A DNA stretch of 64,000 nt from Aquarana catesbeiana (GCF_042186555.1 NC_133324.1:197551640-197615639), one strand, 5' to 3'; positions 21,861 to 33,796 are shown, counted from the stretch's first letter. Notes: a model not told the origin generated them from the letters alone. Numbers and translations are program-made.

Positions 21861-22376
21861 GATTTTTTTTTTTGCCGATATTTTTTTTTTACTTATAGTG
21901 GGGAAGCCTGCTGCCAGCTGATGACTTATTGGTTGTTAAGGACGTAGCGGCTAGCTTCCCAGCCCCCTGCTTAGCAACCAGCTATATACAGTGTTAAAAT
22001 AAGAACCGCAAAACACATAAAAAATCGCATCACAAACCCAACAATTGCGTTTCTGGTGCAGTTCCATTGAAATCTATTACCTGAAAATCGCGGGAAAAAG
22101 TCCCCGACCCTTTCCAAAAATGCACAGGACACAAAACGTATAGGTTTGAACTAGTACTATAGGAAACCATGTTAAATAGACTGTAGTGCATATCTGCAAA
22201 CTGCAAAACGCACAAAAAACGCATAGGTGTGAACCTAGGGTCAGGGCCGGTTCACACTGGAGCGATGCGGGAACCCTGCAAATCCAGTGCAGGTTCCCGC
22301 ATTGCAGACAACTCGCAGGCAGTTCACACTGCCATATGCAAACTGCTGGGAGTGTCAGTAGAAAGCTAAATCAAAG
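21861..22376. other. Unclassified; weak repeat signals
   Basis: Includes ttggttgttaaggacgtagc (about 21,930), related to a phrase at about 28,020 in the 26.9-kb foldback. Also a short hairpin gcgggaaccctgca...tgcaggttcccgc (22,267-22,301). Confidence 0.4.
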
Positions 22377-22627
22377 CAGAGACTGCGAGCCAGGCCTTCA
22401 CATTCAACATCAGTACCTGACCTCACGAATGTGCTTCTGGAAGAATAGTCAAACATTCCCAAAGACTCACTAAACCTTGTGGACAGCCTTTCCAGAAGAG
22501 TTGAAGCTGTTATAGCTGCAAAGGGTGGGCCAAATCAAATTTTAACCCTACGGACTAAGACTGGGGTGCCATTATAGTTCATGTCTGTGTAAAGGCAGGC
22601 GTCCCAATAGTTTTGGCTAAATAGTGT
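22377..22627 (+). pseudogene. Tc1-like transposase C-terminus and 3' end, relic
   Basis: The plus-strand frame reads LRARPSHSTSVPDLTNVLLE, a stop (TAG replacing the usual Trp before SNIPKDSL), then DSLSRRVEAVIAAKGGPNQI and a stop. These are the last residues of a Tc1-family transposase. The 3' end agtgta|t follows at about 22,627 after aggcaggcgtcccaatag. The DDE core and 5' half are missing. It differs from the Tc1 element at 53.9 kb. Confidence 0.85.
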
Positions 22628-22708
22628 ATCTGGCAAGATTTATAATGGTGGTGGAACCCTCCTACACATAAATACTACATTTAGACATAATTTAACATTT
22701 TAAGACCT

Positions 22709-22785
22709 GTTTGGGATTCAAACCCAGCCCCTCAGGGATGCTAAGCAGAAGTTCTAACCAGTAAGCCACAGAGCTGCCACTTGTG
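22709..22785 (-). repeat. tRNA-derived SINE head with A and B boxes
   Basis: Minus strand: A-box TGGCTTACTGG (22,768-22,758) and B-box GGGTTTGAATCCC (22,725-22,713), 32 bases apart. The B box departs from GGTTCGANTCC only by C to T at the CpG. The segment reads like a tRNA body (variable part ttctgcttagcatccctg), so it is a SINE head or tRNA pseudogene. Confidence 0.65.
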
Positions 22786-23033
22786 GATCTACACATCAAT
22801 ACTGCATTTCTTTGGACATATAGGTGGTGGAATTACATTACTCAAGAGTTATTCTTTTTGATTTATTCTGTGATATTTGGTGGTTCTTGGTGTGTGAGTG
22901 TAGAATAGTGATGTTACCCTCTGAATTTTGGGAGTGCCATTTTGATTTCTGATGTTGGTACACATATCACATTTTTGGGCTCAAATTATGATCATTTGGA
23001 AATAATAAAAACACATAAAATTGAGACTCATTT

Positions 23034-23960
23034 TAACCACTTCAGCCCCGGAAGATTTGGCTGCTCAATGACCAGGCCATTTTTTGTGATACGGCACTGC
23101 GTCGCTTTAGCTGACAATTGATGTCCTTTTTTCCCACAAATAGAGCTTTCTTTTGGTGGTATTTGATCATCTCTGTGGTTTTTATTTTTTGCGCTATAAA
23201 CAAAAAAAACCCGACAATTTAAAAAAAAACACAATATTTTGAACTTTTTGCTATAATAAATATCCCCTTTTTTTTTAAAAAAAGCAAATTTTTTCCTCAG
23301 TTTAGGCTGATATGTATTCTTCTACATATTTTTGGTAATAAAAATCGCAATAAGCGTCTATTAATTGGTTTGCACAAAATTTATAGCGTTTACAAAATAA
23401 GGGAAAGATTTATGGCATTTTTATTATTATTATTTTTTTACTAGTAATGGCTGTGATCAACGATTTTTAATTTTTATTGAGACTGCAACATTATGGCGGA
23501 CAGATCGGACACTTTTGACACATTTCTGGGACCATTGGCATTTATATAGCGATCAGTGCTATAAAAATGCACTAATTACTGTGTAAATGTCACTGTCAGG
23601 GAAGGGGTTAACAGTAGGGGGCAATCAAGGAGTTAACTGTGTTACCTAGGGAGAGATTCTAACTGTGGGGAGATGGGACTGCCTGGGTGAGGAGTGCAAT
23701 TTGTTGTCCATACTTAGTATGAACAACAGATCGCTCTCCTCACCCCTGACAGCACGGAGATCTGTCTGTTTACTTTGACAGATCTCTGTTCTGTCTCTGT
23801 GTGGAGCAATCGTGGGTGCCCAGCAGTCATCGAGACCGACAGGCACATGCATCAACTCCGGCGTGGCCCCTAGTGGTCAAAAGGCGAGCCGACATATAGA
23901 TAAGATGGTTTGCCCAGGGGAGCCAACCTGCCACAGTATAACTGGTCAGGGAGGGGTTAA
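23034..23960. mobile_element. Non-autonomous DNA transposon family D (TTAACC ends), copy 1
   Basis: Left end ttaaccacttcagcccc (about 23,034) and right end gggaggggttaa (to 23,959) are inverted. Internal landmarks are attgatgtccttttttccca, aaagaaagct-type text as its complement, ttggtaataaaaatcgcaat and gcgatcagtgctataaaaat. The second copy in reverse orientation lies at 53,313-56,043. No coding region. Confidence 0.75.
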
Positions 23961-24890
23961 ATTTACATCAGCAATGGTATTGTTTGTGGTTTGTAAAGAC
24001 ACATGTGTGAGTTTGGATGAAGATTTTTGTTAGATGGAGAGCAACATGTGAAAGTGACAGAGAAAAATATATTTACCAAAACATCAAAACATTACACATT
24101 CTAGCATTCTTAAAAATAAAATAGATGAAGTAGAAGCAACATTGTTGCAAAGACAATTTATTTGAGTGAAAGATACATTTCATCTCAACATGAGAAGGAT
24201 TTATTTGGGGAGGTTAGAAATGTACCATTAGAATCAATGGCTGATACTTGCATTGGGCTACATAGCTTTAATTTTCACTCCCAAAAAAATGCTCTATAGC
24301 CCAGCATTCATTTTGGTTCCTACTATAGCTCTTGGTAAAAAAGCCATAGGAGTTAAAATTAGAGTTGTTTGCAGGTCTGCGCATGCTCAGTTGTCTTGGC
24401 ACCTAGTTGTAAAGTGTAGAAAGCACTTTTTCACACAGTTTAAAAGCAGATTATCTTTAAACAATGTACCGCATATTTCAGTACCATTTAGGCAATTATA
24501 TCATGCTCTAAACATTATTTCCATGTGCAATTGTCATGGTCTTAACAAGAGTCATGGTTGGGCACTATTTGTTTTCAGGGAGCTATAGTAAATTCATTTT
24601 CAAGAGTATTTTTTGCACCAGCGCTATAGTGAATACCGTTTTAGCGCTAATTACCATGATTAGAGCAAATTAGCGCTATAATAAATTACCCCCTTTATCT
24701 CCCCAATGGAGCCCCAGGTAGCATTAAAAATCTCACTGGGTTTCTAACCATTCCACACTCCACACTAAGAAAAGAATTTGGACTGGGCACACATTGTAAA
24801 GTACCCTTTTTCAAGAGATAAAAACAATTTTGTTGTGTGGACAGCAAAAATGGGATTTATGATGGTTCGTTAGTTAACTTAACACATCTT
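23961..24890. other. No gene; weak AT-rich repeat text
   Basis: The stretch 24,597-24,690 has repeated tagcgctaat and agcgctata motifs and may be the end of a foldback element. A 111-residue open frame (24,253-24,588) has no recognisable domain. Confidence 0.4.
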
Positions 24891-25420
24891 CACAAGAGAA
24901 GGTAAAAGATCCCAGGTTTTTTTTTGGCAGCAAAAAAGTTATATGAAAATAATATCAATATAATTGAATATATTTTATTATAGTACATATGTTAAAATCA
25001 AAGGTTTTTAAATATGAGCTCTGGTTGCATACACTTCCATTTTGGCCATCGGCCATGACAACAATAATACAGGCAGGTATACTTATGTACAAAACAATCT
25101 TTGCAATTTTGATCCTGCCTCAAAAAATGCTCAACGATTTTGACCAAATAAGTCGAAGTCTTCTTCAGGGGGACTGTATTGTCTAAATTCAGAAACATAT
25201 AATTTGAGGTATTAAGACAAATAAATGCATGGTATCACAAAACATCAGTGGTATGCCTGTATGGACCCATATGGGTCCATAGGCAGAGCTCATATTTTAA
25301 AAACCTTTGTTTAATTTTAACATTTGTACGATAAAATATATTCTTTTATATTGATATTCTTTTGATATAACTTTTTTGCTGCCAAAAAAAACCCTGGGAT
25401 CTGCTAAACTTCTCTTGTGG
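24891..25420. mobile_element. Palindromic element, about 135-bp arms, 260-bp loop
   Basis: Left arm 24,891-25,023 and right arm 25,284-25,420 are reverse complements: cacaagagaag...agatcccagg against cctgggatct...cttctcttgtg, and tatgagctctg against cagagctcata. The loop holds a perfect 20-bp palindrome (25,261-25,280) and, on the minus strand, a degraded hammerhead-like motif. The plan resembles the 4.4-kb element. Confidence 0.8.
25133..25172 (-). ncRNA. Degraded hammerhead-like motif in palindrome loop
   Basis: Minus strand: CCCC, box CTGAAGA (25,168-25,162, fits CUGANGA), an extra A, GACT...GGTC as a 4-bp stem II, then AAAATCGTT (25,141-25,133) where an intact motif would have GAAACGCGTT. 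Stem I does not pair. Only the layout argues for a hammerhead origin. Confidence 0.3.
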
Positions 25421-26891
25421 CATATATTTGGGGTGTGCAGCATCTCCAGTTCTTTGTGTGACCCTAGTTACTTATCACATCTTAGTTAGGAATAGATTTT
25501 AAAGTATAATAAGTTCAGTTTTCCTGAAGTACGGGGATTCTTAGTTCTCTCAACAGTAGCACAACAATATTGCAATTTTGTATTATATAACCTAATGCTG
25601 GCAGATGCAGTAGCATGGTGTAGTACAGTATGGCAAGATAGGAAAGAATACCATGGGATTTGCAGCTCATCAGCTTTCCTATATTTTAAGGACACTCCTG
25701 ATTCTATACTTTGAAGGTGGAATGGGTGTAGATTCACAAAATGATGAGGGTAGCTGTGATACAGTATCCTGAGCAGATTTTGGGGGCAGGGTTTACTGTT
25801 CTGATTTAATAGTATAATATTATCCCACTTATTGCTGAGTGGGAGAAGTAATGTGTACTACCTATACATTTTCAATTAATATTTAACCATCTTTTTAATA
25901 TATATATTTTTTTATATTACTAGTAATAACAATTTGCATTGTATTATTTTCTACATCATGCATAACAGAAGTTATAAATGCAAATATACAAGTAGTGCAG
26001 GTTAAAAAAATAAATACAAATAAAACAAGAGAAGAGATGAAGAGAGTCCAATTCAGAGCTTGGAATGTCTGGGAATCAAAAGAAACATACAAATTAGCAC
26101 ATTATGCTTTTTATCCTCTGTGGTCTTACATGGGTGGCCTTTATGGATGGTTACAACAGGGCACAGGTTACCCGATCTCAGTCCTACACTGCAGTTTTTA
26201 ATGTATGAAAAACAAGACAGACGCGGAGTCATCCTCCCCATATACAGCTGTTTAAACATCCTTAGGTCTCAGTGGGAAGTATTGTTCCTGGATTATTGTC
26301 ACCGCGGTCCAGTTACATGTCATGAGTAACTTTAATTTTTGCTTTGAATCTACAAATCTAATTAGAAATATCCAATTAATCTCCAGCTCAAAACAAAGAA
26401 TCTTTTGTATTCCTCCATGCTTGGATTGCCAGGTAAATACTTTAGGATTTATATGATGTAGAAAATGTACACACAATAAGGTGGGCTAAACATGACTTGA
26501 ATTTTGGCTGATTCCTGTGAATCAGCTAAAGTTTAGTACATGGGTGGCCTTGCTGATATCACTTCAATTGAGAAATCAAAGGAGAGGGCCGTAAAAAAAG
26601 TCAGTCATTCAAAAAAAATCAACTGCAGTCACTGATCATGTATTCTGAGGCAGGTGCTGAGACTGTCCGAATACAATGTGCAATAACCTGCAAGGGAGAT
26701 TTGTCAACCCACACTGGATAGTATGGATAGGGGAATCTATAGATTTCTTTCGTTCAGTCCATCTTTTTACATGTATGGCCAGCTTTAGTGTTTTTTTTTT
26801 TTATCTGAAAAATAATCATTAGTCACTTTGAATTTTCTACATAATCTGCTATGAGATTGCCACCTAACCGGTGGGAGATTAGCACACTTGT
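25421..26891. other. No gene or repeat recognised
   Basis: AT-rich. Open frames of 65-89 codons lack domains and overlap each other on both strands. An A/T tract lies at 25,890-25,925. Confidence 0.4.
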
Positions 26892-28235
26892 GGGTTAATT
26901 TACTAAGCTTTACCACATGCGATAAGATTATCATATTAATCATTTGCATACATTATTGCATGCGGTAAACAAAGTCCAATTTATAAAAAAGAAAAAAAAA
27001 TGATTATGCGGTAAGTACCGGTAAATATTGCATAGAAAAGCTCTTAAGTTCAATTTATAAAAGGACCAGAGAGTAAAAAAGCATGCACTATTTACCATCA
27101 GGATTTTGCTGGCAGTATCACATGCGGTATTTGTCAAAATATAGCATGGGGGTCGAGGGACTAAGGAGCAAGCCGGGAAGCTGCTGCGTCCTTAAAGAAG
27201 TTGTAAACCCTCATTTTTTTTTTTAAATAACAAACTTGTCATACTTACCTCCACTGTGTAGTTAGTTTTGCACGGAGTGGCCCCAAGCATCGACTTCTGG
27301 GGTCCCCCGGTGGTGCTGGTAGCTCCTCCCCACATCGAGTGCCCACGTTGCAGAAGGCTTTCCTGTGTGGGCACGCTCCCAAGTCCTGCTTCTGTGTACA
27401 TTCACACAGAGTGCAGGACTTGCCCCCACCCCCGGCGCCCGCGTCATTTGATTTGATTGACAGCAGTGGGAGCCAATGGCTGTGCTGCTATCAATTTATC
27501 CAATCAAGAGCCGAGACAAAGGGCAGAGAGGTAGAGCGCGCCTCCACTGAGGGAACGAACGGGCTCAGGTGAGTAAAACGGGGGATGGGGGCTTCTCAGT
27601 GTCAGAAGTTTATTCACCTTAATGCATAAGATGCATTAAGGTGAAAAAACACGAAGGTTTACAACCCCTTTAACAACTGATGTCTTCAGATGACAACTGA
27701 AGACGATAAATAAAAATGTTAAAAACCTTTGGGTCTGATATGGATTTTAAGGGGAGCCCCACGTCAATATAAAAAAAATTATGTGGCGTCCCCCCTAAAA
27801 TCCATACCAAAGCCTTATCTGAGCATGCAGGCCGGCAGGTCAGGAAAGGGGGGGGGGACCGATATAGATTTTTGGGAGGACCTTAAAATCCATACCAGAT
27901 ACAAAGGGCCTGGTATGCATTGGAGGGAACCCCATGCAGCTCTTTTTCAACATTTTTAATTGTCTGCCTTTTTTTTTTTAATTCAGCAGTCAGTGGGAAA
28001 TCCATTGACAGTTGATAAATCATCTGTTGTTAAGGATGCGGTGGCTGGCTTTCCAACCTGCTCCTTAGCAACCAGCTCAATGTGGTAAATTACCACATTA
28101 ACTAATGCGTAATTACCGCTAAATTGAACAAATACTGCATTCGGTATTTAAGGCAAAGTTCTTAATGAATTGAACACTTGCAGAATTGTTACTGCATTGT
28201 ATGAGCCATTATTTAACTCTTAGTGAATTAACCCC
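26892..28235. mobile_element. Foldback element family E with nested MITE
   Basis: The left end gggttaatttactaag (26,892) and right end cttagtgaattaacccc (to 28,235) are inverted. The interior has gcggtaa/ttaccgc text on both sides, a family C-like fragment with ccataccag units (27,720-27,925), and phrases shared with 21.9 kb. A family B MITE sits at 27,192-27,673. No coding region. Confidence 0.7.
27192..27673 (+). mobile_element. TTAA MITE family B, full copy
   Basis: Ends TTAAAGAAGTTGTAAACCC (27,192) and ggtttacaacccctttaa (to 27,673) are inverted, with TTAA at both. The middle is GC-rich, with attgacagcagtgggagcca, gggctcaggtgag and the small palindrome cttaatgcataagatgcatt. Confidence 0.85.
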
Positions 28236-28597
28236 ATTATAGTAGCTCCCAAGATAATCCAAAAGGAGATTTATTAATTCTAGTTAAAACTACATAAAGA
28301 TCACTACCACGCAGTTTTTAAAAGAAAAGGCAAATACATTGTTCTAAATACCTCTTTGGTAAAAATTACTAATTCCAAGGTTTTCCAGCTAAGTTGTGAT
28401 ATTATTAAAGAAAATCATAACTGCCAAAATTCAACATCAAACTGTATACAAGGAGCACAAAAATAAGAACTCTAGTAATCTATTCCATCAAATCATCTGG
28501 TTTCTAAGTAAATAGGCAAAAAAAGTCTTCTAAGATCAAGCTTAGAAGTCTTGGATCTACCCTTAGGAGTAATGTAAAAATCTATAGGATATAGATA
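28236..28597. other. No gene or repeat recognised
   Basis: AT-rich spacer between two foldback elements. Confidence 0.4.
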
Positions 28598-28605
28598 GTC
28601 CTAGA

Positions 28606-30319
28606 TAGGGATGAGCTTTGAGTTCGAGTCGAACTCATGCTCGACTCGAACATCAGCTGTTCGCCAGTTCGCCAAACAGCGAACAATTTGAGGTGTTCGC
28701 GGCAAATTCGAAAGCCGCGGAACACCTTTTAAAAGTCTATGGGAGAAATAAAAAGTGCTAATTTTAAAGGCTTATATGCAAGTTATTGTCATAAAAAGTG
28801 TTTGGGGACCTGGGCCCTGCCCCAGGGGACATGGATCAATGCAAAAAAAAGTTTTAAAAACGTCCGTTTTTCAAGAGCAGTGATTTTAATAATGCTTAAA
28901 GTGAAACAATAAAAGTGTAATATTCCTTTAAATTTCGTACCTGGGGGATGTCTATAGTATGCCTGTAAAGGGGCGCATGTTTCCCATGTTTAGAACAATC
29001 TGACAGCAAAATGACATTTCAAAGGAAAAAAAGTCATTTAAAAAATCGTGGTCCCCGTGCGTCAGAGGGGGGGCGGGGTCACCGGGTGGCCCCGCCTTCC
29101 GTTATTTAAGAACCGTCAGAAGAGGAGAAGCGTCACACAGCGGGAGCCTCCCATCATGGTGGATGCGGAGCGGCCTGAGAAGAAGAAGGGAAGCAGATGC
29201 CACGGAGGAAGATGCCGGACGAGAACACCGGAGGAAGAACCAGAAGAACCAGAAGAAGAAGAAGATGGAGGAAGAAACTAAAGGAAGATAGAAGATAGAG
29301 GATAAAAGATAGAAGATAGAAGAAAGAAGATAGAAGAAAAGAGATAGAAGAAAGAAGAAGCATTTAAATAAAGGAATTGTCAAAAACTGTCTCTTGTTAT
29401 TTTTAACATTTTTGACAGTTTTTTGTGAAATGGTAGGGGTGCTTTTGTACCCCCTTACCATTTTACACAGGGGGGAGGTCCGGGATCTGGGGGTCCCCTT
29501 GTTAAAGGGGGCTTCCAGATTCCGATAAGGGTTGTGGGGATGAGGCCCTTGTCCCCATTAACATGGGGACAAGGTGTTTTGGGGGGCTACCCCAAAGCAC
29601 CCTCCCAATGTTGAGGGCATGTGACCTGGTATGGTTCAGGGGGGGCTCTCTCATCCCCCTTGATTCCTGCGGCCTGCCAGGTTACGTGCTCGGATAAGGG
29701 TCTGGTTCGGATTTTTGGGGGGACCCCACGCCATTTTTTTTTAAATTTTTGGACGGGGTTCCCCTTAATATCCATACCAGACCTGAAAGGCCTGGTATGG
29801 AATTTAGGGGGACCCCCACGTCATTTTTAAAAAAATTTTGGTTCAGGAAATTCCCATGCCATTTTTATCAATTAACTTTTATGTGTATTGTCGGATCGGC
29901 AATTCATTAATAGCCGCGAGTAGTTTTAAATTACTTTTTTTCCTTTGAAATGTCATTTTGCTGTCAGACTGTTCTAAACACGGGAAACATGCGCCCCTTT
30001 ACAGGCATACTATAGACACCCCCAGGTACGAAATTTAAAGGAATATTACATTTTTATTGTTTCACTTTAAGCATTATTAAAATCACTGCTCCCAAAAAAT
30101 GGACGTTTTTAAAACTTTTTTTTGCATTGATCCATGTCCCCTGGGGCAGGACCCAGGTCCCCAAACACTTTTTATGACAATAATTTGCATATAAGCCTTT
30201 AAAATTAGCACTTTTGATTATTCATGTTTGTGTCCCATAGATTTTAACGGTGTTCGCGTGTTCGAACAAACTTTTTGCCTGGTGCGAACCGAACAGGGGG
30301 GGTGTTCGGCTCATCCCTA
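28606..30319. mobile_element. hAT-like foldback family C, copy with long arms and 8-bp duplication
   Basis: Terminal TAGGGATGAGC (28,606) and inverse GCTCATCCCTA (ends 30,319). Flanks gtcctaga (28,598-28,605) and gtactaga (30,320-30,327) differ at one base. The outer arms, about 28,680-29,045 and 29,900-30,260, are reverse complements sharing tttaaaattagca and tgccccaggggacatg (complement on the right). The centre is purine-rich (29,110-29,370), with gaagatagaagat units. It contains no transposase. This copy defines the family best. Confidence 0.85.
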
Positions 30320-30469
30320 GTACTAGATTATAGGACTATATGGTCCAAAAGGTCTACTAGAGATAATTCTGCCCCTGTAGCTGCAGGTTCTAAAGCTAAC
30401 AAATGAGATAACTGAATTAATAAGTATCTGAGATCAAATGATTAATTCTTTATCAAAAAATAGGCAAAT

Positions 30470-30912
30470 TTAAAGAGGTTGCAGAAGGTTTTGTGTGCAG
30501 CAGCCCCCCTCAACCCCCCTAATACTTACCTGAGCCCCATCACTCTCCAGCGATGTCCATGAGTGCCTCGACCATCCGAGGCGCTTCTCTTAATTGTCCA
30601 AGACACAGGGGCGCCATTGGCTCCCACTGCTGTTATTCAAAGTCAGTCAGCCAATCAGGAGAGAGAGTGGGCTGGGCCAGGTCGCTGCTCCATGTCTGAA
30701 TAGACACACAGAGCTGTGACTCAGCTCCAGTGCCCCCATAGGAAGCTGCTGACTGTGGAGGCACTCAAAAGGGGGGGCAGAAGCAATAAAGAGGGACCCG
30801 AGAAGAGGAGGATTGGGGCTGCTCTGTGCAAAACCAACTGCACAGAGGAGGTAAGTATAACATGTTTGTTATTTAAAAAAAATAAAAAAACAAGACTTTA
30901 TAATCACTTTAA
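30470..30912 (-). mobile_element. TTAA MITE family B, reverse orientation
   Basis: TTAAAGAGGTTGCAGAAGG (30,470) to ataatcactttaa (30,912). The middle holds aatacttacctgagcccca, the complement of the gggctcaggtaagtatt landmark, and ccattggctcccactgctgt. It lacks the small atgcat palindrome. Confidence 0.8.
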
Positions 30913-31573
30913 ACTTATTGGTGTAAATATTCAATTTGCAAACTGAAATAAATGGCTAATCCTTCCCTTTTACACCTGGTGCAATAAGAATACTATCTCC
31001 AAAAGAGCTAATTTGAGTTTGCTTAACTGACATTTGTGATTAATTTGATGCTAACAGGGTGAATCACCCAATGGTTTCTAAACATTCTTAGAGGGACTTG
31101 CTAGAAGCTTTTGCCATTGAAATGTCAGGTGCCCCATGCATAGGAATACATAGAAAAAACAAAACTAGAAAGTGTTATTTGCCAAATTAGCGAATGAAGA
31201 ATGAAGCTGAAATCTATATCAGGCTAATACAACTATGAGAGATTCTGAAAGATGAAAGCAGCCAGCAAGTCAATCAAATTGGCAGGGCTGACCAAAGCCA
31301 GCATGCCAGCTTTATATAGACTTTTACTTTAAGTACAAAAATAATTGGCCAGAACATTGAAACAATATTTTCAGTTCACATGCTTTATCAGTCAGAATAT
31401 ACACTTATTTTGTCTCTGTTACACTAAATAATATTCAAAATATTTAGGTAAATATAATAAAAAATGCATAAATATATAAAATGATATTTTCAGAACTCAA
31501 GAATAAATATCTATATGGTTTGGAAAGATCAAATTAAATTGAAAAGAATAGATTTTAATTCAAGTAAATCATA
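30913..31573. other. No gene or repeat recognised
   Basis: AT-rich spacer, no frames of note. Confidence 0.4.
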
Positions 31574-31980
31574 TGCCCTGTATACACGATCGGACATTGA
31601 TCGGACGTTCCAACAACAAAATCCATGGATTTTTTTCGACGGATGTTGGCTCAAACTTGTCTTGCATACACACGGTCACACAAAGTTGACGGAAAATCCG
31701 ATCGTTCTGAACGCGGTGACGTAAAACACGTACGTCGGGACTATAAACGAGGCAGTAGCCAATAGCTTTCATCTCTTAATTTATTCTGAGCATGCGTGAC
31801 ACTTTGTGCATCGGATTTATGTACACACGATCGAAATTTAACCGATCAGATTTTGTTGTCGGAAAATTTTATAGCCTGCTCTCAAACTTTGTGTGTCGGA
31901 AATTCCAACGGAAAAAGTCTGATGGAGCCCACACACGATCGGAATTTCCGACAACACAATCCGATCATGTGTACAGGGCA
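31574..31980 (+). mobile_element. PIF/Harbinger-like MITE family F, copy 1
   Basis: Ends tgccctgtatacacgatcgg and, inverted, ccgatcatgtgtacagggca. The interior has ttccgac/gtcggaa text and a central ttaatttattctgagcatgc. The family shows 3-bp TWA duplications at other copies. Confidence 0.8.
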
Positions 31981-32057
31981 TTAGTGTATATTGAGCTCTG
32001 TCATATAAGTTTACAATTAACATTTATCTAAGATGGCAATAAACGCATAGACTTCTT

Positions 32058-32638
32058 TTAATAAAGCAGTATTAAACCCAAAAGCAAAAATGTATTATAT
32101 TGCAGCTTACCTATTCTTAGATGTGATGGCTGTATTTTTCAGGCTTTCTTTCTTGAATTTTCATCTGGTAACCCAGCCAGCAAGTCTGTTGATTTTCACA
32201 GCACTAACTCTCCAGCAGAATGTATCAATTTCCATGGATGAGACAAACCACTTAACACTGCCAGGGGAGAATAAAATGATCAGCTTTTATTTATTCATGC
32301 AAAATCTTTATCCTGAAGGAAAAAAAAACTGTTGCTGCAACTGCATATAAGGTGGGATCGGCGGTTTTGGCTTCAATTTGTTAGTGGTTCTAAATCTGAT
32401 AATACATTTAACACTCCCTCCCCCCCCCCCCAGACTGACAATGCTGCTGTATGCTGTGCCTCCTCTGCTTATTTCATCAGAGTGCTGTCTCACTAATACA
32501 GGAGGTGTGTTACTGGCCAGGTCACAGGTGAAAACAGAGGGAAAAAGCCAAAGAAAAGAAAACAGATGCAGCCACCACATCTAATGACTGTTAAGCAGCA
32601 ATATTAAATTCATGGCTTTGGGCTTAATGCCGGTTTAA
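32058..32638. mobile_element. TTAA MITE family G
   Basis: The left end ttaataaagcagtattaaac (32,058) matches the complement of the right end gcttaatgccggtttaa (to 32,638). TTAA at both ends. A C-run (about 32,420-32,432) and gatgcagccaccacatctaa lie inside. A fragment of the same family is at 38,700-38,815. Confidence 0.7.
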
Positions 32639-32928
32639 GCCTTTGGGCTGAGTGAAAGAATCTAACAGATCCCTGCATCCATGGTAAAAAGCACAGATGG
32701 AGGAATCTCCCTTTAAAGGCTATTGTATCCTGATAGCTGGCTCCAGCGGCTGTCAGAAAACCTGAATAGCAACTGCATCCAAATGGATGCAGGTACTGTT
32801 CTGCTACCATTTTTAAACCCAGCTCCTTCGACAAAAGTCAATTGAACAAATGACTTTTATTGAGCTGGGTAGTGCTTACAGCATACCACAATACACAGTG
32901 GTGTGCACTATGGTGAGTTGCAGAGTAC

Positions 32929-33796
32929 GGCGCCTTTCACACGGACGCCTGTTCTGCCGCAGGTAAAAGCATATAATATGTTCTGTGAAATTCAAGACTC
33001 CAGGCACTGCGATCAGCTACATTTGTACAGTTAGATTACCTGCGTTTAGCTGGGTGCTCTCTGATTGCTCCGAGCAATCAGAGAGCACCCCACCGTGGAT
33101 CACCAAACCTGCAGCACTCTGCTTGTTATAGCTTTATGACTGTCTACTGTTTAACGTTTGGGGAAGTATTTCTCCTCCACCTTGATTAAGTGATTTGTTT
33201 ATATACTTATAATCTTTCCAAATGCTATATAAGCTTGAAGGATAGGTTCCATACGGTACACCAATATTAGGTTCTATGCCTAGTCTGATGTGTTTTTAAA
33301 CATCTATGTTTGTCCATTGTCTTTTTATACTTTATAAATAAAAAACCCCTAAACAAACTTACCTTTTTGTAGTTCAATACTGTTGTGCCTTCAAAGTCCC
33401 ACCCCTAGACTCTATGTATTCATAACTATAATGTTGGGGACGCTGGTACAATTTTTTACCTAGTACCTGCAGAGTCACCCTGCATTTTGAGGTACTTTAG
33501 CACTAGGCCCCCTGTTTGATATTTCTTTCCTTCTTGCCGCTGCTATCCGCAGGAGAAATAGTACACTGCGATTACCTGCAGTTATGTGCAGATAGCTGCA
33601 GATAGCTGCACTAAATCGCTCCTGGACCCAGTCAATTCTATTTTTTCTATCCGCACAGAACCGCATGTAACTAAATCGCAGCTAAACGCAGTGTGTGAAT
33701 GGGGCCATAGGAAAGCATTGTGTGCTTTTAGCTGCAGTAGAAAACTAGAAAATCCGCAGCTAAAAGCACCATTCTATCCGTCCGTGTGAAAGGGGC
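32929..33796. mobile_element. Non-autonomous DNA transposon, inverted ends ggCgcctttcacacgga
   Basis: The left end ggcgcctttcacacggacg (32,929) and right end cgtccgtgtgaaaggggcc (to 33,796) are inverted. Right-hand internal text repeats gcagatagctgca and cgcagctaaa. No coding region. No clear target duplication. Confidence 0.65.

Noticed and set aside
20457..22785. Functional tRNA genes
   Set aside because: A and B boxes are present, but cloverleaf arms are poor and B boxes have CpG or other changes; SINE heads fit better.
24253..24588. 111-residue frame as a membrane protein
   Set aside because: No consistent hydrophobic helices or known motif; the surrounding sequence is repeat-like.
29048..29281. 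77-residue acidic/basic protein rich in Glu and Lys
   Set aside because: It arises from the purine-rich centre of a foldback transposon; composition alone explains the open frame.
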